The notes beneath the pieces are model-generated. The model saw only the letters and a program-made list of their open reading frames with translations. It made no database searches and had not been told where the DNA came from. Source: Bacteroidales bacterium (GTDB taxonomy: Bacteria > Bacteroidota > Bacteroidia > Bacteroidales > WRGA01). Taken from it: a stretch of DNA of 10,743 bases. Numbering within the stretch: position 1 is the stretch's first letter; every line of letters begins with the position of its first letter. Position numbers and translations under genes: made by a program. Location of the stretch: NCBI GenBank assembly GCA_031279795.1, contig JAITHZ010000157.1, positions 1 through 10,743 on the forward strand, read 5' to 3'. Positions 6,145 to 10,743 of this stretch are shown here, piece by piece.

Positions 6145-9114
6145 TTATTTCAGGGCTACGCCAATGTTCTTTTTTCCATCAATTTTAACAACAAGCGGTT
6201 CCTCAAACCGTACATGCCGAATATATGCTGTTTCGTGCATAGCTGGCCGAGAATTGAGAAAATTTTCGTCGATAACGCCTTCATTCAAAAATGTATTAAT
6301 CGTAAAATAGCCCACGCCAAAAGACGTGAGATTGTGAAAAAAATGTGTTCCCTGACTTGGCTCAATACGGTAATTTTCCATACCGGCTTCTACTATCAGT
6401 CGTGCGTTTGAAATCTGTGCCCATTTCACCGGAATGCCCAGCCACGGGTCGCTGCTCCCCCACCGCCCTGGACCAATCAGGATATAATTGCGGCCTTCCG
6501 CCGTCAGTTGTCGGTTCAGCTTTTCTATTTCATAGGCAATTGCCGGATTGTTGGACGCACTGAAGTTCGCTGTTTTCACATATACTGCATCATAGACCGG
6601 ATTGAATATGCCATGTCCCAGTGCGTGTCTGGAAAACAGCAGCACATCTTCGCGCGGGATGGCTGTCAAATCTTCCTCCATCACTTCCTTGTTATCAACA
6701 ATCGGACGAATTTGCAGCAGATAAAATGTGCCGGTTGCTTCGTTCTTTTCGTTTTGTGCCAGATTTACAGCAAATTCAATCTCTATCGGACGCCCTATCT
6801 CTTCCTGTCCTGATTTCAGTAAATAGGAAAGAATTTCGGCCAACGGAAAAACACCGTACTGCAATACACCCGAAAATGTAAGAACTTTTCGGTTTTTACC
6901 CGGATAATAACCATCCATCAAACACTGGTCAGCGTGATTGTAAGTCGATGATATGTAGCGCAGAGAACCGTCGTTGTCGGCTTCTTTCACCGATAATTTC
7001 AGTAAATTATAGGCGTCGTCAGTAGTCAAATTATCTGAAGCTAAGGACTTAAGATTCAAAGCATAAAACTGTGTCTGCGTTTCTTTTAGCGCATATTCCA
7101 GCGAACTTGTCTGCAAAACAGCATGCGGATGTACTGGCGAAAAACGCAGGGTAAGCCCGCCGTTTACCGTGTACTTGCCCAACCCCAGCGCAATGTTGGC
7201 TACACCATCTTCTGACTTTTCGTCGCCTATCGGATAAAAATTCAACGAACGTGCTACTCCGGAAATCGTCGGATAAAAGCGTTCGCCATAGGTTTGCCCA
7301 ACTACCTCCTGCAGCACAATAGCCATCTTTTCCTGGTCAATCAGATTCTGGGTTGCTGCCATGTACGATTTGCTGTCGGCATAAAATACTGATGCATACA
7401 CTCCTTTGATGGCATTGCCAACTTTTTCCAGCATCTCGTCTCGATCTTCCAGATTGGGCGCCATGTAGGTGTTGTAAATGCCAGCAAATGGCTGGTAATG
7501 TGAATCTTCCAGTAAACTGGACGAGCGAATGGCTATCGGCGTTTTTACGGTGCGGAAAAATGCCCGTAAATCATCAAACAGATGCTCGGGAAGACGCGCT
7601 TCCAGAAAATGTCGCAGTATTTCTTCATCGGGCAAATCCTGCAAAGCTATACTGTACAAATCGTTGGTTTCCATAAATTCATCGAAAACGTCTGTCGCAA
7701 GTACCACCGTGCGCGGAATACTGATAGCTGCTTGCGGAAAATACTCTTCCAATTCACGCGATTTCTGCTTTATCATCTGCCCCAGAAAAGCCAGTCCCCT
7801 ACCCTTCCCGCCCAGAGACTTCTCTCCAATACGTGCAAAATTGGAATATTCATCAAAACGATTTTTCTGAAAAACAGCCACCACTCCCGAATTCTTCATT
7901 CGCCGGTAACCAACTATTGCATCAAAAATTAACCGCCGCGCTTCATCCATATCTGCATAATCCGAAACATTGATTCCTCTTAGAAACTCAGCAACAGGAA
8001 AAATCGCCCGTGAATAGAAAAATCGCGAAAAATGATTGCGCGACAGATGATAAACCAGCGATTCGTCGGGAATGATAAAAACCTTTTTCTGCAAATCCTG
8101 CAGTGAAGTTATCTGCATCACTTCTTCTTTGTTCCTTGGATCAAGAATGACAAAATCTCCAAATCCAAAATTATTCATAATCTCACGACGCAAATCTTGC
8201 GGAAATGACTTGGAGTTCTTATCAACAAAACTGCAGTTAAGATCCGAAGCGTACACACGGTTGGCAGAATCGGAAGAATCAAAAATAATAGGAACAAAAC
8301 GATCGGAGTTCCGCACCCTGCATCCAAATTTATACCCCGCAAAAGGATCTTTTTCTCCATTCCGACTGAAACTCATGTCGCAGACAACTCCCAGTGTGTG
8401 GTGACAATATTTATTATACAGATCTTCGGCTTCCTCATAAGAACGCGCTAACAGAATTTTTGGACGTCCCCGCATCCGCAACGTCTGCTGATGATCGTTC
8501 AACGCTTCTTCCGAAAATTTCTTCGACTGCTCCAGCACAAACTTGTACAGCAACGGTAATGCCGACGAATAAAAACGAACCGAATCTTCTACCAATAAAA
8601 TAGTCTGCACTCCAACCGATGCAATATCGTCGTCTACATTCATGCGGTCTTCCAGCAACTTGATGATGGCCAGTAATAAATCCGAATTCCCCAACCATGA
8701 AAAAACATAATCTATGGACGATAAATCTTCATTTGAAATTCGTCGTGTAACATCTTTTGAAAACGGCGTCAATACAACAATGGGAATATCGGGATGGGAG
8801 GATTTTATGTGATTGGCTACAATAAAAGGATCATCATCATCAAGGTTTGGCATGCAAATGACCAGTTCAAAATGATTCTGCTCCATTGCTGCATTTGCTT
8901 CCTCCTCTGTGGCTACTTGTGTAAACCGCGGTGGATAACGCAAACTAAGTGCAGTGTATTCGTTAAATATCTGCTCATCAATTCGCCCATCGTCTTCCAG
9001 CATAAAAGCATCGTAGCGTGCGGCAACAAGCAGTACATTAAAAATACGCTTGTTCATAAGATTGGCAAATGAGGTGTCCCTCAATACCAATTGTGTCATG
9101 TCTATTTTGTTCAT
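6145..9114 (-). CDS. Two receiver-like domains fused to a PPDK/PEP-synthase-type ATP-grasp domain
   Basis: A soluble 989-residue protein. Residues about 24-157 form a receiver-like fold whose expected phospho-aspartate is absent (VICMPN at 85-90), so it is a pseudo-receiver. Residues about 170-315 form a second receiver that looks complete: LLVEDS with E176/D177, phosphoacceptor D246 in VVCDM, S280 after IIFD, and K299 in VDK. Residues about 425-805 match the N-terminal ATP-binding domain of pyruvate phosphate dikinase and PEP synthase: GGKGRGLA at 435-442, AIRSSSLLEDS at 528-538, FAGIYNTY at 543-550, AIVLQEVVG at 598-606, EIEFAV at 778-783 and LLQIRPIV at 799-806. The swivel domain with the phospho-histidine and the PEP/pyruvate barrel are both missing, so calling it PEP synthase would be wrong. 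The last 170 residues are unrecognised, with striking motifs GPGRWGSSDPWLGI (881-894) and SQGTHFFHN (920-928). An ATP-using enzyme controlled by phosphorylation is my inference; substrate unknown. No histidine kinase is in the window. Confidence 0.85.
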   Translation of the reverse strand: MNKIDMTQLVLRDTSFANLMNKRIFNVLLVAARYDAFMLEDDGRIDEQIFNEYTALSLRYPPRFTQVATEEEANAAMEQNHFELVICMPNLDDDDPFIVANHIKSSHPDIPIVVLTPFSKDVTRRISNEDLSSIDYVFSWLGNSDLLLAIIKLLEDRMNVDDDIASVGVQTILLVEDSVRFYSSALPLLYKFVLEQSKKFSEEALNDHQQTLRMRGRPKILLARSYEEAEDLYNKYCHHTLGVVCDMSFSRNGEKDPFAGYKFGCRVRNSDRFVPIIFDSSDSANRVYASDLNCSFVDKNSKSFPQDLRREIMNNFGFGDFVILDPRNKEEVMQITSLQDLQKKVFIIPDESLVYHLSRNHFSRFFYSRAIFPVAEFLRGINVSDYADMDEARRLIFDAIVGYRRMKNSGVVAVFQKNRFDEYSNFARIGEKSLGGKGRGLAFLGQMIKQKSRELEEYFPQAAISIPRTVVLATDVFDEFMETNDLYSIALQDLPDEEILRHFLEARLPEHLFDDLRAFFRTVKTPIAIRSSSLLEDSHYQPFAGIYNTYMAPNLEDRDEMLEKVGNAIKGVYASVFYADSKSYMAATQNLIDQEKMAIVLQEVVGQTYGERFYPTISGVARSLNFYPIGDEKSEDGVANIALGLGKYTVNGGLTLRFSPVHPHAVLQTSSLEYALKETQTQFYALNLKSLASDNLTTDDAYNLLKLSVKEADNDGSLRYISSTYNHADQCLMDGYYPGKNRKVLTFSGVLQYGVFPLAEILSYLLKSGQEEIGRPIEIEFAVNLAQNEKNEATGTFYLLQIRPIVDNKEVMEEDLTAIPREDVLLFSRHALGHGIFNPVYDAVYVKTANFSASNNPAIAYEIEKLNRQLTAEGRNYILIGPGRWGSSDPWLGIPVKWAQISNARLIVEAGMENYRIEPSQGTHFFHNLTSFGVGYFTINTFLNEGVIDENFLNSRPAMHETAYIRHVRFEEPLVVKIDGKKNIGVALK

Positions 9115-9137
9115 GAGATTTTAATGTTTAGTCGGGG

Positions 9138-9145
9138 CAAATTTA
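9138..9145 (-). promoter_or_regulatory. -7 promoter box before the receiver/ATP-grasp gene
   Basis: TAAATTTG on the minus strand is an exact TAnnTTTG, 23 bases ahead of the ATG at 9114. No TTTG is found about 20 bases further upstream, so the -33 element is weak or absent. It lies in the 79-base gap after the methyltransferase-like gene and suggests that the large gene is transcribed at least partly on its own. Confidence 0.45.
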
Positions 9146-9193
9146 ATGATTTCTCTAATAAAACCATGCTTTTATGTAATATTTTTTTGTAAT

Positions 9194-9898
9194 TCAAAAA
9201 AGAACTTTATATAATCGCTTGACATATTTCTTGTTAAAAAACACCACACCTGTATCATAAAAATCAAATACAGCAGAAACATCCTGCGAAAATATTAATT
9301 CCTCCCAAAAAACTTGCATGGGCTTAGAAGATATCTTCTCAATGATCATGCATGAGTTTGCATGAAGCTTTGACTTGATTAGATTAAATAATTCCAGGTA
9401 ATCTTGCTGCCCAACGCTAAATTGAGAAAATAATAAGCAATCAACCTTGTCAATGGAAGAAAGTGTGTCGTGAAAATCTTCAGCAGAAGTCGTTTGTGCA
9501 AGTCTTGAAAGTGAAATATCCCCTAATAAGTCAACCAATAACCCATGCTGAGAATAATATGAATATGAAAACAAACTGCCACTCCCCATCGAAGTATACA
9601 ATAAAGATAAACCAAAAGAATCGCCCAGAGACAGTATTGTCTTCCACCGAAAATACACCCCCAGCCGAAAAAGAAAATGATAATATGCCGGTTTGAAAAT
9701 CTTGAAGCAAATATTGCGTGCATGCAAATATATATCCACCGATCTAATATATTCATCTAAAAACACAAAAGCATAATAAGAATATTCATCCGGTAGAATT
9801 TTCGTAAGTAAATAAAAAGCAAAAGGAGAATGTACCCCATATCCCTTTCGAGTCAAAAATCGTTGCGGTAAAGAAAAAATAGATGCCATGCTGATCAT
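9194..9898 (-). CDS. Divergent class I methyltransferase-like protein, probably catalytically altered
   Basis: The 234-residue protein keeps the N-terminal hallmark of a Bacteroidota group of class I SAM-dependent methyltransferases: RFLTRKGYGVHSPFAFYL at 13-30. It also keeps the usual end, FDFYDTGVVFF at 211-221. The middle has drifted. The SAM-binding loop, normally like LEIGTSLG, reads LSLGDSFG at 89-96; the acidic strand normally like FLDANH reads LLFSQFS at 155-161; and the usual DD before the late strand is EK at 187-188. It also lacks about 30 residues usually found after the YYAF segment (42-45). It may be inactive or have another role. ATGs at 9898 and 9889 are both possible: the first gives a leader of about 10 bases, the second about 20. 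The gene is clearly more A/T-rich than the genes to its left. Decayed copies of its 5' part lie upstream, in 10030-10392. Confidence 0.6.
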   Translation of the reverse strand: MISMASIFSLPQRFLTRKGYGVHSPFAFYLLTKILPDEYSYYAFVFLDEYIRSVDIYLHARNICFKIFKPAYYHFLFRLGVYFRWKTILSLGDSFGLSLLYTSMGSGSLFSYSYYSQHGLLVDLLGDISLSRLAQTTSAEDFHDTLSSIDKVDCLLFSQFSVGQQDYLELFNLIKSKLHANSCMIIEKISSKPMQVFWEELIFSQDVSAVFDFYDTGVVFFNKKYVKRLYKVLF

Positions 9899-9914
9899 TT
9901 AAATAAAATTGCGA

Positions 9915-9946
9915 CAAATGTAATCATTATTTTTCGTGCCGCCAAA
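9915..9946 (-). promoter_or_regulatory. Bacteroidota promoter for the methyltransferase-like gene
   Basis: TTTG (9946-9943), 20 bases, then TACATTTG (9922-9915) on the minus strand: both boxes exact and with the same 20-base spacing as the nrdJ promoter. It is the best promoter match in the window and indicates that the downstream gene is, or recently was, expressed. The nearest palindrome (10004-10019) lies 57 bases upstream of the TTTG box. Confidence 0.65.
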
Positions 9947-10003
9947 GATGATGACGAAAAAATATAGTAAAATTCAGTCTAATCTTAATGCTATTCAAAT
10001 GGA

Positions 10004-10019
10004 TGTTCCACGTGGAAAT
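10004..10019. other. parS-like palindrome 1
   Basis: TGTTCCACGTGGAAAT. The central 12 bases TTCCACGTGGAA are a perfect palindrome; the left arm matches the parS half-site TGTTCCAC and the right arm departs from it in the last two bases. It is the copy closest to the methyltransferase-like gene, 105 bases before its ATG. Confidence 0.55.
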
Positions 10020-10029
10020 ATTGTATAGC

Positions 10030-10112
10030 GAACCCAAAATCTTCAAAGCATCATAAAATAAGCCACGATCTGAAAGTAAAAAAAACAATATAAGACAGAG
10101 TTTTTGCATCAT
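10030..10112 (-). pseudogene. Decayed copy of the methyltransferase-like gene, internal part
   Basis: On the minus strand this stretch contains AGATCGTGGCTTATTTTATG. It resembles the neighbouring gene at about 9750-9720 (AGATCGGTGGATATATATTT, then GCATG), where that gene encodes RSVDIYL. It also shares a 17-base exact run with 10280-10296. A short minus-strand frame (10112-9927) crosses it but matches nothing I know. It looks like remnant DNA rather than a gene. Confidence 0.35.
10052..10068. repeat. 17-base direct repeat, copy 1
   Basis: CATAAAATAAGCCACGA is exactly repeated at 10280-10296, 228 bases to the right in the same orientation. Less exact similarity continues on both sides. It marks the duplication shared by two of the decayed gene copies. 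Confidence 0.75.
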
Positions 10113-10117
10113 TTGAA

Positions 10118-10133
10118 TGTTCCACGTGGAAAC
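10118..10133. other. parS-like palindrome 2
   Basis: TGTTCCACGTGGAAAC, with the same symmetric core as copy 1 and centred 114 bases to its right. The first 14 bases are identical to copies 1 and 5, including the preceding A, so these three form one subgroup. Confidence 0.55.
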
Positions 10134-10146
10134 ATTCGCAAATTCG

Positions 10147-10162
10147 AAGTTTTAGGTGGAAA
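10147..10162. repeat. Eroded sixth palindrome
   Basis: The bases around GTTTTAGGTGGAAAAA resemble the parS-like copies but have lost the CACGTG centre (TAGGTG instead). It lies 30 bases right of copy 2. It could be a decayed copy of the site or chance in A/T-rich DNA. Confidence 0.2.
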
Positions 10163-10190
10163 AATTCAAAAAAATATGAACAAACCACTG

Positions 10191-10269
10191 TTTAAAAACA
10201 AAATATTCGCCCAACAAAATTCTTGTAAGTAAATAAAAAACGAAGATAAGGCGCGTATATTTCTTTTAG
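10191..10269 (-). pseudogene. Decayed copy of the methyltransferase-like gene, N-terminal part
   Basis: Minus-strand translation gives KKY, a few unmatched residues, then FVFYLLTRILLGEYFVF. This aligns with RKGYGVHSPFAFYLLTKILPDEYSYYAFVF of the intact neighbour, residues 17-46, with four residues missing. The DNA shares GTAAGTAAATAAAAA with 9804-9818 (plus strand). A stop codon precedes it and no start is present, so it is a remnant. Confidence 0.5.
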
Positions 10270-10279
10270 ATTCAAAAAA

Positions 10280-10296
10280 CATAAAATAAGCCACGA
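10280..10296. repeat. 17-base direct repeat, copy 2
   Basis: This is the partner of 10052-10068, identical over 17 bases. Its right flank runs straight into the CTAAAAACACAA segment that is shared with the intact neighbouring gene. Confidence 0.75.
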
Positions 10297-10392
10297 CCTA
10301 AAAACACAATAAAAATATTCGCTGAGCAGAATTTTGTGTAAAAAATTCATTGTTTTACTCTTGTGGAGTGTTGTTGAAAAAAACTTAACCAA
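10280..10392 (-). pseudogene. Second decayed N-terminal copy of the methyltransferase-like gene
   Basis: A minus-strand frame starting at 10392 reads NFLHKILLSEYFYCVF near its start, comparable with FYLLTKILPDEYSYYAFVF in the intact gene. The plus-strand bases CTAAAAACACAA at 10298-10309 recur at 9757-9768 inside that gene. The frame then drifts into unrelated residues. A decayed tandem duplicate is the simplest reading; a 66-residue real protein is much less likely. Confidence 0.4.
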
Positions 10393-10414
10393 TTATGTGA
10401 TATTAGGGTTGAAT

Positions 10415-10430
10415 TGTTTCACGTGGAACA
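10415..10430. other. parS: parS site 3, full match to the known chromosomal parS
   Basis: TGTTTCACGTGGAACA is the exact reverse complement of TGTTCCACGTGAAACA, the canonical Bacillus subtilis parS bound by Spo0J/ParB, and parS is conserved across many bacterial phyla. ParB loads here and spreads, marking the chromosomal centromere for ParA-driven segregation. The sequence match is direct; use as a centromere here is inference, since no parA or parB gene is in the window. Confidence 0.8.
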
Positions 10431-10484
10431 GATGAGAGTTCTTTGACACATTCAAAATGGACTTCTTTTTGAGAAGATATGCAA

Positions 10485-10500
10485 CGTTCCACGTGAAACA
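10485..10500. other. parS: parS site 4, one base from the known chromosomal parS
   Basis: CGTTCCACGTGAAACA differs from the canonical TGTTCCACGTGAAACA only in the outermost base. It is in inverted orientation to site 3, with centres exactly 70 bases apart, close to seven helical turns. Confidence 0.75.
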
Positions 10501-10718
10501 ATATCATCCATCTTTGCCCAGCAATTAAAGCAAATGAGACTATTTAGAAAATGAACAATCTACTTAACCAGCAGTTTTTAAATGAATACAGGATTTTACA
10601 ATGTGCGTCATTTCCCAAAAATAAGAATTTCTTGCCTTTTGACACCCATCTTTTTTGCTAAACAAATAGATGATATTTTTTTGTAACAATTCAGAAATAT
10701 TCAAATCGCCACCCCTAA

Positions 10719-10734
10719 TGTTCCACGTGGAAAG
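10719..10734. other. parS-like palindrome 5
   Basis: TGTTCCACGTGGAAAG, of the same subgroup as copies 1 and 2 (shared ATGTTCCACGTGGAAA). It sits nine bases from the window edge, so the cluster may continue beyond. Confidence 0.55.
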
Positions 10735-10743
10735 TTATATTAT

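Larger units (their letters stand above)
9899..10743. other. 845-base A/T-rich gene-free region with parS-like cluster and decayed repeats
   Basis: No convincing intact gene was found in this stretch on either strand. It holds a promoter at its left end, five CACGTG-centred palindromes, a sixth eroded one, and at least three decayed stretches resembling the 5' part of the neighbouring gene. The part from 10501 to 10718 contains no feature I recognise beyond a stop-free minus-strand run of 56 codons that lacks a proper start. I saw no CACGTG anywhere in the other 9.9 kb. No clear DnaA box cluster (TTATCCACA or its complement) was found, so the region is not itself shown to be an origin. Confidence 0.7.

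Noticed and set aside
6145..9114. Annotation as phosphoenolpyruvate synthase
   Set aside because: Only the N-terminal ATP-binding domain is present; the swivel histidine domain and the PEP/pyruvate barrel are missing.
9156..9180. A/T hairpin (ATAAAA/TTTTAT) after the methyltransferase-like gene
   Set aside because: The stem is six A/T pairs only, with no T tract after it in the transcribed direction.
10564..10734. Stop-free minus-strand run of 56 codons (contains NISELLQKN)
   Set aside because: It has no ATG near its beginning and no recognisable domain, and the length is not surprising for this composition. A gene remnant remains possible.
10004..10734. CRISPR array
   Set aside because: The repeats are palindromes at irregular spacing (70 to 297 bases between centres) and no cas genes are present.

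Overview
The window looks like chromosomal DNA of a member of the Bacteroidales (Bacteroidota). The grounds are four upstream regions with the Bacteroidota promoter signature (a -7 box TAnnTTTG or a one-base variant, two of them with TTTG exactly 20 bases further upstream), A/T-rich leaders instead of strong Shine-Dalgarno sites, and proteins of recognisable Bacteroidota type: adenosylcobalamin-dependent ribonucleotide reductase, MeaB, NAD kinase, a receiver/ATP-grasp fusion and a 'GVHSPF' methyltransferase-like protein.

All six convincing genes lie on the minus strand, so transcription runs from right to left. In that order they are: a divergent methyltransferase-like gene (9898-9194), a large two-receiver plus PPDK-type ATP-grasp protein (9114-6145), a tubulin/FtsZ-superfamily-like protein (5941-4430), NAD kinase (4344-3463), MeaB (3342-2242) and the first 702 codons of nrdJ (2107 to the left edge, 3' end outside the window). 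Gaps are 79-203 bases and most genes have their own promoter candidate, so this is a co-directional cluster rather than one tight operon. MeaB and NrdJ both concern adenosylcobalamin; NAD kinase supplies NADP(H). The ATP-grasp protein and the tubulin-like protein are neighbours of unknown function and are the best candidates for an undescribed partnership.

The right end (9899-10743, 845 bases) has no convincing gene, is strongly A/T-rich and is the most unusual part. It holds five copies of a 16-base CACGTG-centred palindrome. Two of them match the well-known chromosomal parS (ParB/Spo0J) site at 16/16 and 15/16 bases, and the other three share a symmetric variant core TTCCACGTGGAA. Between the palindromes lie decayed, partly duplicated copies of the 5' part of the adjacent methyltransferase-like gene. 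My reading is a centromere-like parS cluster, probably in the origin-proximal part of the chromosome, in a region that has undergone local duplication and decay. No tRNA, rRNA, CRISPR array, transposase or riboswitch was recognised.
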